Notes: generated by a model not told the origin, from the letters alone. Numbered from the stretch's first letter, positions 54,355-64,000 are shown. The stretch: 64,000 bases of DNA from Deltaproteobacteria bacterium (GCA_016214955.1 JACRMN010000022.1:62001-126000); one strand, 5' to 3'. Numbers and translations: made by a program.

Positions 54355-55824
54355 CTACGGGCGCAGCCACTCAGAAGGAGGCGGCGGCCTCGCCGGCGCT
54401 CCGGGCAGCGTCGGCCGGGCGGGCGCGGGCGTGGACGCGGAGGTCGGCTCCGCCGCCGAGGGCAGGAGCAGCCGGGCGGTGGTGCCGCGCCCACGCTCGC
54501 TCGACAGCTCGATCTCGCCGCCCATGACCTGGACCAGGGCGTGGCAGACGGCCAGCCCCAGGCCCGTGCCCTGCCCCACCTCGCGCGTCGTGTAGAAGGG
54601 GTCGAAGACCCGCGGCAGGAGCTCCGCCGGGATGCCGCTGCCGTCGTCCACCACCTCCACGGCGATGCGCCCCTCGCCCGCGGCGCGGACGCGGACCGCG
54701 ACGCTGCCGGCGCCAGGCGCGGGGAGGGACTGGATGGCGTTCTGCAACAGGTGGCCGAGCACGCGCCGGAGCTGGCTCCGAGAGGCCGTGGCCCGCGGCG
54801 CGGCGTGGGCCTCGACCTGGAAGCGGCCGCGCTCGCGCAGCGGCGCGGGTAGCGCCTCCCAGGCCTCCCGCGCCACGGCGCCGACCTCGAGGCTCCCGGC
54901 CTGGTCGCGCGCCTCGGCGAAGGCCTGCAGCTCGCGGACGATGCGGGCCACCCGCTCGGCGCCGGCCGCGGCGTCGGCCAGGGCCTCGGCGGTGTCGCGC
55001 AGCTCGGCCCTGCCGGCCACCTCCCGGGCGGCGAAGGCCAGGCCGGAGCGCACCGCGGCCAGCGGGTTGTTGACCTCGTGGGCCATGCCGGCCGCCAGGG
55101 TGCCGAGCGAGGCCATGCGCTCTGCCTTGCCGAGCTGCTCCTTCAGCCGCCGGGCCTCGGTGACGTCGGTCATGACCCCGACCACGCCGGTGCGCCGCCC
55201 CTCGTCGTCGCGCAGCGGCATGGCGACCGCGTGCACCCAGGCCGGGGTGCCGTCGACGCCGATGCGGAACTCGCCGCGGAAGGGCTCGTCGGCCTCCATG
55301 GCCGCGCGCCAGGAGGCCACCACCCGGCGCCTGTCGGCGGGCAGCACCGCCGCCAGCCAGCCGCCGGCCAGGAGCCGCTCGGGCGGCAGGCCGGTCAGGG
55401 CGCAGAGCATCTCGTTGAGGTAGACGAGCCGCTCGGCGGCGTCGCACTGGAAGATGCCGGCGGGCGTCCGGCTGGTGAGCAGCTCGATCTGCGCCTGGGC
55501 GGCGCGCAGCGCCTCCTCGCGGCGGCGCTCCTCGGCGACGTCCCGCTGCACGCCGGCCGCGACCTGCACCTCCTCGCCCGCTCCCGGCGGGCGGGTCACC
55601 TGCGGCCGCCGGACCCCCTGCCGGTGCCACCGGGCCAGCAGCCCCGCCGCGGTGCCGAGGGAGAGCACCGCGATGAGGATGGCCACGCCGCGGTGCACCT
55701 CGGGATGCGGCAGCGGGAAGAGCTCGAGCAGCAACAGGGCCAGCGGCCCGGCCACGGCGAGGAGCGCCAGCACCGCCGGGGGGCGCAGCGACTCGTCCTC
55801 TCTGGCCTGTCGTGCGGCCCGCAC
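54355..55824 (-). CDS. PAS-domain membrane sensor histidine kinase
   Basis: The 489-residue product has two N-terminal transmembrane helices (about 15-35 and 43-65), a short linker, a PAS/PAC domain (about 105-225, with [19 protein letters not shown] and [14 protein letters not shown]), then a HisKA helix with the phosphorylated His in [15 protein letters not shown] and a HATPase domain with NAIQSL, DDGSGIP and [13 protein letters not shown]. The C-terminal 30 residues are Pro/Ser-rich. No receiver domain or cognate response regulator gene is adjacent, so its partner is elsewhere. Its signal is not predictable. Confidence 0.92.
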   Translation of the reverse strand: MRAARQAREDESLRPPAVLALLAVAGPLALLLLELFPLPHPEVHRGVAILIAVLSLGTAAGLLARWHRQGVRRPQVTRPPGAGEEVQVAAGVQRDVAEERRREEALRAAQAQIELLTSRTPAGIFQCDAAERLVYLNEMLCALTGLPPERLLAGGWLAAVLPADRRRVVASWRAAMEADEPFRGEFRIGVDGTPAWVHAVAMPLRDDEGRRTGVVGVMTDVTEARRLKEQLGKAERMASLGTLAAGMAHEVNNPLAAVRSGLAFAAREVAGRAELRDTAEALADAAAGAERVARIVRELQAFAEARDQAGSLEVGAVAREAWEALPAPLRERGRFQVEAHAAPRATASRSQLRRVLGHLLQNAIQSLPAPGAGSVAVRVRAAGEGRIAVEVVDDGSGIPAELLPRVFDPFYTTREVGQGTGLGLAVCHALVQVMGGEIELSSERGRGTTARLLLPSAAEPTSASTPAPARPTLPGAPARPPPPSEWLRP

Positions 55825-55920
55825 GGCATGGCCAGTCGCAAGATGCGCGCCTGCCGGTAAACGCCCAACCGCGCGGATCCGCGCGCCAGCAGCCGGGGCC
55901 CGGCAGACCCGGGGCGCCGG

Positions 55921-57168
55921 CTACCGGGCCGGGTGGGCAGGGGCGGGGCCGCCCGGGGCCAGGGCGGAGAGCAAGCCGGCCGCGAGCGCCAGCGCGGCGC
56001 CGAAGAGGAGCGCGCCGCGGTAGCCGGCGTGGAAGGCGGCGGCGTCGGGCGCGGGTCCGGCGCGCCAGCGGAAGAGCGCGCCAGCCGCGGCGATGCCCAG
56101 CACCATGCCGCCGTTGCGGGCGATGGCCAGCAGCCCGCCGCCGGCGCCCAGCCGCTCCCGCGGCAGCGCCCCCATGACGGCGCTGTTGTTGGGCGGCTGG
56201 AAGAGACCCATGCCCAGCCCCAGCGCCGCCTGGCGCACGCCGAAGGAGAGGAGCGAGGAGCCGGGCGGGAGCAGCGCCAGGCCGCCGAGGCCCCCGGCCA
56301 CCAGCAGCATCCCGGCAGCCCCCGGCGCGCTGCGGGGAAAGCGATCGGCCAGCCAGCCCGCCACGGGCGAGGCCACCGAGAGCGCCAGCGGCACGATCAT
56401 CATCATGGCCCCCAGCTCGCGCGGGCCGAGCCCCATGCGCTCGGCCAGGAAGAAGGGGTTGAGGAGCGTGGCGGTGAAGAGCGAGGCGTAGGAGAGGAAG
56501 CCGGCCAAGATGCCGAGCCGGAAGGTGCGCCGCGAGAAGAGGGAAAGGTCGACGAGCGGGCTCCGCCGGTGTCCCGGCTCCGGCAGCAGCGGCGGGAGCA
56601 CGCGCGCCGCCCAGATGGCGCCGGCCACGCCGATGGGAAGGTTCACCAGGAACACCCAGCGCCAGGAGAGGTGCTCCACCAGGAAGCCACCCAGCGGCGG
56701 CCCGGCGGTGAGCCCCACCGCCACCACGCTCGTCACCGCGCCCAGGGCCCGGCCGCGCAGCGTCACCGGGAAGAGCGCCGTGACCACCGCCGGCCCCATG
56801 GCCATCATCGCCGAGGCGCCGAGCGCCTGGACCACCCGGGCGCCCACCAGGCTGGGGAGGCCGGGGGCGGCGCCGCACAGGCCCGAGCCCAGGGTGAAGA
56901 CCAGCAGGCCGCCGGTGAAGACGCGGCGGTGCCCGGCCTCGTCGCCGAGCCGCCCGGCGAGCAGCAGGCAGAAGGTGACGGTGAGGAGGTAGGCGGTGAC
57001 GATCCACTCCGCCCCGCCGATGGTGGTGCCGAGCTCGGTCCGCATCGTTGGCAGGGCCACGTTGACGATGCTGCCGTCCACCGTGGCCATGAAGGTGCCC
57101 ACCGCCACGGCGGAGAAGGGCACCCAGGGAGAGCGCGGCAGCGGCCGGTCCATGGCGAGCCCGCTCAT
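55921..57168 (-). CDS. MFS transporter, DHA2-type (EmrB/QacA-like)
   Basis: The 415-residue membrane protein has about 12 transmembrane helices and MFS motifs: motif A in LLAGRLGDEAGHRRVF, motif C-like AVGLTAGPPLGGFLVEHLSW, and the helix-5 antiporter region. It would export drugs or other hydrophobic compounds by proton antiport. ATG at 57168 keeps VGTFMATVDGSIVNVALP near the N-terminus, as in the family, while a longer open frame upstream is not coding. It is divergent from rtcB. Confidence 0.85.
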   Translation of the reverse strand: MSGLAMDRPLPRSPWVPFSAVAVGTFMATVDGSIVNVALPTMRTELGTTIGGAEWIVTAYLLTVTFCLLLAGRLGDEAGHRRVFTGGLLVFTLGSGLCGAAPGLPSLVGARVVQALGASAMMAMGPAVVTALFPVTLRGRALGAVTSVVAVGLTAGPPLGGFLVEHLSWRWVFLVNLPIGVAGAIWAARVLPPLLPEPGHRRSPLVDLSLFSRRTFRLGILAGFLSYASLFTATLLNPFFLAERMGLGPRELGAMMMIVPLALSVASPVAGWLADRFPRSAPGAAGMLLVAGGLGGLALLPPGSSLLSFGVRQAALGLGMGLFQPPNNSAVMGALPRERLGAGGGLLAIARNGGMVLGIAAAGALFRWRAGPAPDAAAFHAGYRGALLFGAALALAAGLLSALAPGGPAPAHPAR

Positions 57169-57201
57169 ACCACGGCGCCGCGCGGGGTATGCTCGCCGGC
57201 C

Positions 57202-58647
57202 ATGGGCCTCCCGCTCCGCCGCGTCGAGGGCGACCTCTGGGAGATTCCGCGCCACGGCCGCATGAAGGTGCCGGCCCGCATCTTCTCGGCCGGCCCGCCG
57301 GTGCCGGACGACCCGGCGCTCCAGCAGGTGGTCCACGTGGCCCACCTGCCCGGCATCCTGCGCTTCGCGCTGGCCATGCCCGACTTCCACCCCGGCTACG
57401 GCTTCCCCATCGGCGGCGTGGCGGCGGTGGACGCCGAGCGCGGCGCCGTCTCCCCCGGCGGCGTGGGCTACGACATCAACTGCGGCGTGCGGCTGGTGGC
57501 CACCGCCCTCGAGGCCGCCCCTCTCCGCCCCCTGCTGGCGACGCTGGCCGCGGCCCTGTTCGCCGAGGTGCCGGCGGGGGTGGGCGCCTGCGACGCCCTG
57601 CCCCGCCTCTCGCCGCGCGAGCTCCGCGAGGTGCTGGTCCAGGGGGCGCGCTGGGCGGTGGCCCGCGGCTTCGGGGCGGAGGGCGACGACGTCGAGCGCT
57701 GCGAGGAGGGCGGGCGGCTCGCCGGTGCCGACCCGGAGGGGGTGGGCGAGCGGGCCCGGCAGCGGGGGAGCGAGCAGCTCGGGACGCTGGGCAGCGGCAA
57801 CCACTTCCTGGAGCTCGACGAGGTGGCCGAGGTGCTGGACGAGGGGACGGCCGCCGCCTTCGGCCTCTTCCCCGGCCAGCTCGTCTTCCAGATCCACTCC
57901 GGCTCACGCGGTCTGGGCCACCAGGTGTGCCAGGACGCGTTGGCCGCCCTGGCGCGGCGACAGCGCGACTTCGGCCCCGACTACGCGGCGCTCCCGGATC
58001 CGCAGCTCGCCGCCGCGCCGGTGGAGAGCGACGAGGGGCGCGCCTACCTCTCGGCCATGGCGGCGGCCGCCAACTTCGCCTGGGCCAACCGGCAGGTGAT
58101 GACCGGCCTGGCGCTGCGGGCGCTGCGGCGCGCCCTCGGCCTCTCCGAGGGGGAGCTGCGGGCGCGCCTCGTCTACGACGTCTGCCACAACGTGGCCAAG
58201 CGCGAGGAGCACGAGGTGGAGGGTCGGCGGCGCGCGGTGCTGGTGCACCGCAAGGGGGCGACCCGCTCCTTCGGCCCCGGCGACGAGCGGGTGCCGGCCT
58301 GCTACCGGGCGGTGGGCCAGCCGGTGCTGGTGCCCGGCGACATGGGGCGGTCCTCCTTCGTGCTCTGCGGGGCGCCGGGGGCCATGCGGGAGAGCTTCGG
58401 CTCCTGCGCCCACGGCGCCGGCCGGCTGCTCTCGCGCCACCAGGCGCTGCGGGCCGCCCGCGGCCGCTCGGTGGGGCGCGAGCTGCGGGAGCAGGGGGTG
58501 GAGGTGCTGAGCCGCGACCACCGCACCCTGGCCGAGGAGATGCCCGAGGCCTACAGGGACGTCTCCCGGGTGGTGGCGGTGGTGGCCGCGGCCGGGCTGG
58601 CCACCCTGGTGGCGCGGCTGCGCCCCCTGGCGGTGGTGAAGGGGTAG
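57202..58647 (+). CDS. rtcB: RNA ligase/repair protein RtcB
   Basis: The 481-residue protein ligates RNA ends with 2',3'-cyclic phosphate or 3'-phosphate using GTP and Mn. Metal-binding residues are seen in GYDINCGVR (D91, C94), GSGNHFLEL and IHSGSRGLGHQ; the histidine guanylylated in the reaction lies in SCAHGAGRLLSR. All are present. No archease or RtcA is adjacent, and no RtcR/sigma-54-type regulator is beside it, unlike in E. coli. It stands near a divergent MFS gene. Confidence 0.93.
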   Translation: MGLPLRRVEGDLWEIPRHGRMKVPARIFSAGPPVPDDPALQQVVHVAHLPGILRFALAMPDFHPGYGFPIGGVAAVDAERGAVSPGGVGYDINCGVRLVATALEAAPLRPLLATLAAALFAEVPAGVGACDALPRLSPRELREVLVQGARWAVARGFGAEGDDVERCEEGGRLAGADPEGVGERARQRGSEQLGTLGSGNHFLELDEVAEVLDEGTAAAFGLFPGQLVFQIHSGSRGLGHQVCQDALAALARRQRDFGPDYAALPDPQLAAAPVESDEGRAYLSAMAAAANFAWANRQVMTGLALRALRRALGLSEGELRARLVYDVCHNVAKREEHEVEGRRRAVLVHRKGATRSFGPGDERVPACYRAVGQPVLVPGDMGRSSFVLCGAPGAMRESFGSCAHGAGRLLSRHQALRAARGRSVGRELREQGVEVLSRDHRTLAEEMPEAYRDVSRVVAVVAAAGLATLVARLRPLAVVKG

Positions 58648-58704
58648 CCCGGCACGCCCCGCCCGCGCCCTGCCGGCGAGCCCGCCTCCGGCTAGGCTCC
58701 CGGG

Positions 58705-60861
58705 GTGATCGACCCCCTCCCTGGCTCCGCCCCCCATCCCCCTCCCCTCGCCGAGGCGCTGGCCCACGCCGTCGCCGGGCGCGGCCCGGGCTTCGTGCCC
58801 CGCACCCGCCACCGCCAGGGGAACCGGCCGCGCTACACCAACCGGCTGGCGCTGGAGTCCTCGCCCTACCTGCTGCAGCACGCCCACAACCCGGTGGACT
58901 GGCGCCCCTGGGGTGACGAGGCCTTCGCCGATGCCCGGCAGAGCGGCCGCCCGGTGTTCCTCTCGGTGGGCTACTCCACCTGCCACTGGTGCCACGTGAT
59001 GGAGGAGGAGTCGTTCGAGGACCCGGAGATCGCGGCCTTCCTCAATCACCACTTCGTCCCGGTGAAGGTGGACCGGGAGGAGCGGCCCGACGTGGACGCC
59101 GTCTACATGACCGCGGTCCAGGCCCTCTCCGGCGGCGGCGGCTGGCCCATGAGCGTCTGGCTCAACGCCGACCGCGAGCCCTTCTTCGGCGGGACCTACT
59201 TCCCGCCCCGCGACGGCGACCGCGGCGCCCCGGTGGGCTTCCTCTCGGCGCTGCGCCAGATCGACGCCCTGTGGAGGACCGACCCGCTGCGCATCTCCAA
59301 GGCGGCCGGCGCCCTGGCGGGTGCGGTCCGGATAGCGCTGGGCGGCGCCGCCGGGCAGGCCGAGGGGATCCCCGGGCCGACCGCGGTGGACGCGGCGGTG
59401 CGAGGCTACGTCCAGCGCTTCGACGACGACCACGGCGGCCTTGCCGGCGCCCCCAAGTTCCCCTCCAGCTTGCCGGTGCGGCTCCTGCTCCGCCACCACC
59501 GGCGCACCGGCGACGCCGCCTCGCTCCACATGGCGACGCTCTCGCTCACCCGCATGGCCGCCGGAGGCATCCACGACCAGCTCGCCGGCGGATTCCACCG
59601 CTACTCCACCGACTCCCGCTGGCTGGTGCCCCACTTCGAGAAGATGCTCTACGACAACGCGCTCCTGGCGGTGGCCTATGCCGAGGCCTACCAGGTCACC
59701 GGCCGGCCCGACTTCGCCCGGGTGGTGCGGAGCACGCTCGACTGGATGTTGCGGGAGATGGCGCTCCCCGAGGGCGGGCTGTGCTCCGCCACCGACGCCG
59801 ACTCCGAGGGCGAGGAGGGGCGCTTCTTCGTCTGGAGCGCGCGGGAGGTCGAGGAGCGGCTCGGGGAGGAGGCAGCCCGCTTCGCCGCCTTCCACGGCGT
59901 GACCGCCGAGGGCAACTTCGAGGGGCACAACGTCCTCCACGTGCCGCGGCCCGACGAGGCCGAGTGGCAGGCGCTGGCCCCGGCCCGGGAGAAGCTCCGG
60001 CTGCTGCGCGAGGGGCGGCCCCACCCGCTCCGGGACGACAAGGTGCTGGCCGCCTGGAACGGGCTGGCGCTCTCGGCCCTGGCGTTCGGCGGCCGGGTGC
60101 TGGGCGAGCCTCGCCATGTCGAGGCGGCGCGGCGCGGCGCGGCCTTCCTGCTCTCCACCCTGCGGCCCGGCGGGCGGCTGCGCCGCTCCTGGAACGCCGG
60201 CCGCCTCGGCCCGGCCGCCTTCCTCGAGGACCACGCCTTCCTCTGCCGCGGCCTCCTCGACCTGCACGAGGCCACCCTCGAGCCCCGCTGGCTCTCCGAG
60301 GCGCTGGCCCTGGCCGGCGAGCAGGAGCGGCTCTTCGCCGACCCGGCAGGCGGCTGGTTCTCGACGCCCGCCGACGGCGAGGCCCTCATCGCCCGGCAGA
60401 AGCCCACCCACGACGGCGCCGAGCCCTGCGGGGCCTCGGTGGCCGTCCACTCGGCGCTCCGGCTGGCCGCGCTCACCGGCGACGACCGCTGGCGCCAGGT
60501 GGCCGACGGCGCCCTCCGGGCGCACGGCGCCTCGCTCGCGGAGCACCCCATGGCGCTCGCCGAGATGCTGCTGGCGGTGGAGCTCCGCCACGCGCACCCG
60601 CGCGAGCTGGTGCTGGTGTGGCCCGGCGGCGATCCGCCGGAGGCGCTGCTGGGGCCGCTGCGCACCACCTTCCTGCCGGACGCGGTGCTCACCGGCGCGA
60701 GCGAGGGGGCGCCGCTGGCCGAGCTGGCGCGGCTGGCCCCCATCGCCGAGGGCAAGGTGGCGGCGGGCGGCAAGCCCACCGCCTACGTCTGCCGCCAGGG
60801 CGCCTGCGGCCTGCCGGCCACCGACGCCGCCGGCCTCCTGCGCCAGCTCGACGAGCCCTGA
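58705..60861 (+). CDS. YyaL-type protein with thioredoxin-like and (alpha/alpha)6 barrel domains
   Basis: The 718-residue product matches the YyaL/spermatogenesis-associated-protein-20 family. The thioredoxin-like N-terminus has the CxxC variant C93-H-W-C96 in [18 protein letters not shown], preceded by [19 protein letters not shown], the hallmark of the family. The rest (about residues 240-700) resembles a glycosyl-hydrolase-like alpha/alpha barrel ([47 protein letters not shown]). A role in redox-linked protein quality or sugar processing is proposed for relatives, not shown. GTG start; GGGG lies close before it. Confidence 0.9.
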   Translation: MIDPLPGSAPHPPPLAEALAHAVAGRGPGFVPRTRHRQGNRPRYTNRLALESSPYLLQHAHNPVDWRPWGDEAFADARQSGRPVFLSVGYSTCHWCHVMEEESFEDPEIAAFLNHHFVPVKVDREERPDVDAVYMTAVQALSGGGGWPMSVWLNADREPFFGGTYFPPRDGDRGAPVGFLSALRQIDALWRTDPLRISKAAGALAGAVRIALGGAAGQAEGIPGPTAVDAAVRGYVQRFDDDHGGLAGAPKFPSSLPVRLLLRHHRRTGDAASLHMATLSLTRMAAGGIHDQLAGGFHRYSTDSRWLVPHFEKMLYDNALLAVAYAEAYQVTGRPDFARVVRSTLDWMLREMALPEGGLCSATDADSEGEEGRFFVWSAREVEERLGEEAARFAAFHGVTAEGNFEGHNVLHVPRPDEAEWQALAPAREKLRLLREGRPHPLRDDKVLAAWNGLALSALAFGGRVLGEPRHVEAARRGAAFLLSTLRPGGRLRRSWNAGRLGPAAFLEDHAFLCRGLLDLHEATLEPRWLSEALALAGEQERLFADPAGGWFSTPADGEALIARQKPTHDGAEPCGASVAVHSALRLAALTGDDRWRQVADGALRAHGASLAEHPMALAEMLLAVELRHAHPRELVLVWPGGDPPEALLGPLRTTFLPDAVLTGASEGAPLAELARLAPIAEGKVAAGGKPTAYVCRQGACGLPATDAAGLLRQLDEP

Positions 60862-60869
60862 GCCCTACT

Positions 60870-61667
60870 TCACGGCTGGAACACCAGCGGCAGGCCGCCC
60901 TTGCCGCCGCCGACGATGATGACCTTGGTGTTCTGGCTCTCGGCGATCTTCTGGGTGGCCTCGATGCCCTTGTACTGGAGGTACTCGGGGGTCAGGCCCT
61001 GGCGCACGATGCTCTGGTACTTGTTGATGCCCTCGGCCTCGATCTGCTTGCGCTGGGCCTCCTGCCGCTCCTTGTCGAGCGTGAACTTCATCTTCTGGGA
61101 GCGCTGCTCCTCGGCCAGCTTGTCGCCGATGGCCTGCTGGATGGCGGCGGGCAGCTCGACGTCGCGCACCAGGATGGCCTCGACGACCACCGGGCGCCCC
61201 TCCAGCGCCTTCTTCACCTCGTCGTAGATGTTGCGCTCGATCTCCTCTCTCTTGGTCGAGTAGATCTCCTCGGGCGAGTAGCGGCCGAAGACCTTGCGCG
61301 CCTCGGAGCGCACCACCGGCGCCACCAGGATGTCGGAGTAGTTGGGGCCGATGGTGGTCTGGAGCTCGAAGAGGTGGTCGGCCTCGGGGCGGAAGCGGAC
61401 CGAGGCGTCCACCTTCAGCGTCAGGCCGTTGTTGGAGAGGATGTGGAGCGTCTCCTTGAACTCGCGCACCCGCAGGTCGTAGGGGATGACGCTGTTCCAG
61501 ATGGGCATGAGGTGCATGCCCTCGCTGAGCAGCTTCTTGCTGGTGCCGCTCCCCAGGGTCTCGAAGACGATGGCGCGGTGTCCCGACTGGACCACCGGGC
61601 AGCGGCAGCCCTCCAGGAACGGGGCGGTGACGAGCATCAGAAACAGCAGTGTGGTGGTCCGGCGCAT
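60870..61667 (-). CDS. SPFH/prohibitin-like lipoprotein
   Basis: The 265-residue product has a lipoprotein signal ending in FLEGC (cysteine near residue 21). The remainder is an SPFH (Band 7) domain, with RAIVFETLGSG, SVIPYDLRVREFKETLHIL and RFRPEADHLFELQ, then a coiled-coil helix (KMKFTLDKERQEAQRKQIEAEGINK) and the end IVRQGLTPEYLQYKGIEATQKIAE. Most SPFH proteins use an N-terminal membrane helix; a lipid anchor is unusual and would put the ring on the outer or periplasmic face. The ATG at 61667 is preferred to a longer frame. Confidence 0.82.
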   Translation of the reverse strand: MRRTTTLLFLMLVTAPFLEGCRCPVVQSGHRAIVFETLGSGTSKKLLSEGMHLMPIWNSVIPYDLRVREFKETLHILSNNGLTLKVDASVRFRPEADHLFELQTTIGPNYSDILVAPVVRSEARKVFGRYSPEEIYSTKREEIERNIYDEVKKALEGRPVVVEAILVRDVELPAAIQQAIGDKLAEEQRSQKMKFTLDKERQEAQRKQIEAEGINKYQSIVRQGLTPEYLQYKGIEATQKIAESQNTKVIIVGGGKGGLPLVFQP

Positions 61668-61818
61668 GGGCTCCTCCGTTGTCGAGGGGCGGAGTGTACC
61701 CGCGAAGCCGCCGCCGTGCGCCCCGCGGGGGCGGGGCGGGGGCCAGATCGTTGACACCCCGGAAATCCCGACGATAACCTCGTCCCGGCCGGGTGTTCCG
61801 GCGCCCCTGGGAGGCCTC

Positions 61819-62850
61819 ATGCGCCGTTCGCTGGCGCCGCTCGCCGTCGCAGCCGCCATGCTCCGCGCCGCCCCGGCGGCCGCCGACCCGATGGACCTGA
61901 ACCTGGAGCGCCTCGGCGCCCCGGCCGGCTCCATCTGGCTGGCCATCAACCAGCAGTGCGTCGCCGCGGGCAAGTGCACCGGCGTCGCCCTCTCGGCCGG
62001 CGAGGCCGCCAACCTGGCGCGCGAGTCGCAGCAGCGCTACCGCACCCTGGCCATGCAGCTCGGCCTCGGGCTCACCGCCTTCGTCCTCGACGATCCCACC
62101 ACCGGCGGCGCGGTGGGCTTCGAGTTCAGCCTCGAGGCCGGTCAGACCGCCATCCGCCACCCCCAGGCCGGTGCCTCGCCGGCCCCCTTCGGCCCGGCCT
62201 TCGCCGTCTGGCCGGTGCGGGGCGACGACCCCTCGGCGCTGCGCACCTTCGCGCTCCACGTGCAGAAGGGGCTCCCCTACTCCTTCGATGTCGGCGGCCG
62301 GCTCATCTACGTGGACCAGAGCCAGATGATGGCGGCCCAGGCCGAGCTGCGCTGGGCGCTCAACGAGAACTACGGCCCGGCCTGGCTGCCCGACGTGGCG
62401 CTGCGCGGCGCCTACACCCGGCTCCTGGGCCAGCGCGACCTCACCCTGGGGGTCATCGACTTCGACGCGGTGTTCGGCAAGCGCTTCGGCGTGGGAGGCT
62501 CGGTGCGCCTCACCCCCTACGGCGCGGTGCGCTTCAGCATGGTCGCGGCCCAGACGACACCCATCGACTTCGGCCCCACCGCCGGCACCTGCCAGACCAC
62601 CACCTGCTTCCCCGACGCCCGGTCGCCCGGCGAGGCGCTGGCCACCACCGCGCCTTTCGCCGACGTGAAGTACGCCGACCACCGCATCTTCCGGTACGCG
62701 GTGGGGGGGAAGCTGAACGCCGGCCGCTTCGCCATGGCCCTCGAGCTCACCTACTACCCGGGCCAGCGGCTCGAGGGCCACGATCAGCTCGCCGAGGTGC
62801 TGCTCCCCGACTCGCTGGGCGGCGCGCTGCGGCTGGGCCTCGACTTCTAG
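61819..62850 (+). CDS. Predicted outer-membrane beta-barrel protein
   Basis: The 343-residue product has a signal peptide (residues 1-22, ending AAPAAA). Two cysteines near residues 47 and 53 may form a disulfide (NQQCVAAGKC). The mature part alternates hydrophobic and polar residues in strand-like units (LTAFVLDDPTTGGAVGFEFSLE, FALHVQKGLPYSFDVGGRL, VGGSVRLTPYGAVRFSMV) and ends in LRLGLDF, with terminal Phe, the typical outer-membrane insertion signal. A disulfide-like TCQTTTCF occurs in a loop. GGGAGG precedes the ATG. Function unknown. Confidence 0.65.
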   Translation: MRRSLAPLAVAAAMLRAAPAAADPMDLNLERLGAPAGSIWLAINQQCVAAGKCTGVALSAGEAANLARESQQRYRTLAMQLGLGLTAFVLDDPTTGGAVGFEFSLEAGQTAIRHPQAGASPAPFGPAFAVWPVRGDDPSALRTFALHVQKGLPYSFDVGGRLIYVDQSQMMAAQAELRWALNENYGPAWLPDVALRGAYTRLLGQRDLTLGVIDFDAVFGKRFGVGGSVRLTPYGAVRFSMVAAQTTPIDFGPTAGTCQTTTCFPDARSPGEALATTAPFADVKYADHRIFRYAVGGKLNAGRFAMALELTYYPGQRLEGHDQLAEVLLPDSLGGALRLGLDF

Positions 62851-62853
62851 GCG

Positions 62854-63615
62854 CTACCCGGTCGCCTGCTCCAGTGCCCGGCGCGCCACTCCCGGCACGT
62901 TGGAGATCACCGCCGCAGCGCCGGCCCGCGCCAGCCGCGCCACCTCGCCCGGCTCGTCCACCGTCCAGACGGCGACCGCCAGGCCGCGGCGCCGCCAGGC
63001 GGCGATGCGCTCGTCGCTTGCCAGGGCCCGGTCGGGGTGGACCGCCGCCGGCAGGAGCAGGGCGCCGAGCCTGTCGCGCAGCGCCCAGCGCTGGTCGCGG
63101 GCGAAGAGCAGCCCCACCGGCACCCGCGGCGCCAGCAGCCGGAAGGCGGCCAGCAGCGAGTAGTCGAAGGAAGAGACGAGCACCCGCTCCTCGGCGCGGA
63201 GCGCCGTCACCAGCCGGGCCACCGCCGCCGCCAGCCGCGGGTCGCCCAGGCCGGCCGCCTTGAGCTCGATGTTCACGACCGCGTGGGGAAAGGCCTCCAG
63301 CACCTCGCCCAGCGCGGGGATGCGGGCGCCGCGGTGGGCCGCTCCCTTCCAGGCCCCGGCGTCGAGCTGGCGCAGCCGGGCCAGCGGCTCGTCGGTCACC
63401 CGCAGCGGCACCCCGGCGGTGCGCGCGGCGGTGGCGTCGTGGATCACCACCGGCTCGCCGCTCTGGCAGCGCCAGACGTCGAGCTCGAAGCCGTCGGCCC
63501 CCTGGGCCAGCGCCAGGTGGAAGGCGGCCAGCGTGTTCTCGGGCGCGTCGCGGCTGGCGCCGCGGTGGCCGAGCACCAGCGGGCGGCCGGGGGCGCGCGG
63601 CGGCGGCAGCGACAT
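62854..63615 (-). CDS. Glycerophosphodiester phosphodiesterase (GDPD)
   Basis: The 253-residue protein breaks glycerophosphodiesters to glycerol-3-phosphate and an alcohol. Catalytic/metal residues are visible in GHRGA (H17, R18), ENTLAAF (E26), GADGFELDVW (Glu and Asp) and VVIHDATAARTAG. Length fits UgpQ-like cytosolic enzymes; no signal peptide is seen. It is convergent with the outer-membrane protein gene, four bases apart. Confidence 0.93.
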   Translation of the reverse strand: MSLPPPRAPGRPLVLGHRGASRDAPENTLAAFHLALAQGADGFELDVWRCQSGEPVVIHDATAARTAGVPLRVTDEPLARLRQLDAGAWKGAAHRGARIPALGEVLEAFPHAVVNIELKAAGLGDPRLAAAVARLVTALRAEERVLVSSFDYSLLAAFRLLAPRVPVGLLFARDQRWALRDRLGALLLPAAVHPDRALASDERIAAWRRRGLAVAVWTVDEPGEVARLARAGAAAVISNVPGVARRALEQATG

Positions 63616-63677
63616 GGGGGCTCCCGGCGCCGGCGGGCGATGGCGTCGCCCGGATCCGGCGGTTATGCTAGCTTCGC

Positions 63678-63923
63678 ATGCGCATGGGCATCGGCGAAAT
63701 CCTGGTCATCCTGGTGGTGGTGCTGCTCATCTTCGGCGCCAACAAGATCCCGCAGCTGGGCGACGCGCTCGGCAAGGGCATCCGCAACTTCAAGAAGGCC
63801 ACCAAGGAAGACGACGCCATCGACGTGACGCCCAAGCCGGACGCGGCCCAGCGGGGCCAGATTCCCTCCGGCGCCGCGACCGGCAGCACCGCCTCCCAGG
63901 CCCGCTCCGATCGCAAGGCCTAG
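63678..63923 (+). CDS. tatA: Tat translocase subunit TatA
   Basis: The 81-residue product has the TatA plan: an N-terminal transmembrane helix ([17 protein letters not shown]), the hinge, then the amphipathic helix with [20 protein letters not shown] and an acidic tail. The FG-x-N-K-I-P-Q motif is seen. It forms the pore of the Tat system that exports folded proteins; three Tat substrates (MsrP, HybO, HybA) are encoded in this window. An in-frame ATG two codons later is an alternative start. No tatC is within the window. Confidence 0.93.
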   Translation: MRMGIGEILVILVVVLLIFGANKIPQLGDALGKGIRNFKKATKEDDAIDVTPKPDAAQRGQIPSGAATGSTASQARSDRKA

Positions 63924-64000
63924 GCCTCTTCCTCCTCCTCCCGCTGGCGCAGCTCCAGCAGCCGCCTGGCGGCGGCGCGGACCAGCGCGTGCAGCGCGCC
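63920..64000 (-). CDS. Partial gene at the window edge (3' end)
   Basis: On the minus strand an open frame of 26 codons runs in from the window end and stops with TAG at 63922-63920, reading [20 protein letters not shown] with an acidic end (EEEEEA). Its amphipathic, Arg/Glu-rich composition is typical of a helical C-terminus. It overlaps the tatA stop by about four bases (CTAG), as seen for convergent genes here. The gene itself lies beyond the window; existence is only suggested. Confidence 0.4.
   Translation of the reverse strand, partial: GALHALVRAAARRLLELRQREEEEEA

Overview
The window is 64 kb of very GC-rich bacterial chromosome (my impression is above 70% G+C, not computed). Genes are densely packed, stop/start overlaps (ATGA, GTGA) are common, and third codon positions are almost always G or C. 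The gene content suggests a myxobacterium-like member of the Myxococcota, most like Anaeromyxobacter: many secreted lipoproteins, a Ser/Thr kinase of the HCD-SPE type, FG-GAP and cysteine-rich surface proteins, and respiratory metalloenzymes (uptake hydrogenase, MsrPQ, molybdate transport) beside ordinary housekeeping genes. This assignment is an inference from content, not a database match.

Layout. 0.1-4.1 kb: a Fic-fold protein with a degraded catalytic motif, endonuclease IV, a DHH phosphoesterase and a cysteine desulfurase; the last three are translationally coupled. 4.1-4.8 kb: non-coding, with a 45-bp tandem repeat and a nested REP-like hairpin. 4.8-7.0 kb: Ser/Thr kinase, small lipoprotein and TPR protein on the minus strand. 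7.1-8.8 kb: a 6S RNA gene just upstream of 5-formyl-THF cyclo-ligase, then a YmdB-like phosphodiesterase. 8.8-14.2 kb: tyrS, rlmE, a ferredoxin, a ThDP enzyme, an isochorismatase-like hydrolase and tRNA-Pro(GGG). 14.6-20.7 kb: an accessory-looking block with a secreted serine protease, a coupled pair of LuxR-type regulators, an LRR-like lipoprotein and a seven-repeat FG-GAP lipoprotein fused to an esterase. 20.9-26.9 kb: LTXXQ/CpxP-like protein, infA, msrPQ, a secreted esterase and secreted hypotheticals. 27.0-29.4 kb: a 787-residue lipoprotein with 139 cysteines in tandem C-C-CC-C-C (knottin-like) modules, the most unusual gene here. 29.6-33.1 kb: a molybdate-type regulator divergent from modABC. 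33.2-41.6 kb: serine hydrolase, RIO kinase with a basic tail, diguanylate cyclase, fatty-acid desaturase, DEAD-box helicase. 41.9-48.5 kb: an outer-membrane protein, then a group 1 [NiFe] hydrogenase operon (small subunit, HybA, HybB, large subunit) with a perfect FNR-type box upstream and a strong terminator downstream. 48.6-64.0 kb: CoA-transferase, lpxC, rhomboid protease, ruvCAB, a PAS histidine kinase, an MFS exporter, rtcB, a YyaL-type protein, an SPFH lipoprotein, an outer-membrane protein, GDPD, tatA and a partial gene at the edge.

How they fit together. Three genes carry twin-arginine signals (MsrP, hydrogenase small subunit, HybA), and tatA is in the same window. ModABC would feed molybdate towards molybdopterin enzymes such as MsrP. 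The FNR-type box suggests the hydrogenase is induced when oxygen is low. The hydrogenase needs Hyp/HybD maturation proteins that are not in this window. The 14.6-20.7 kb and 26-29.4 kb blocks look like lineage-specific secreted and surface functions set into a conserved backbone.
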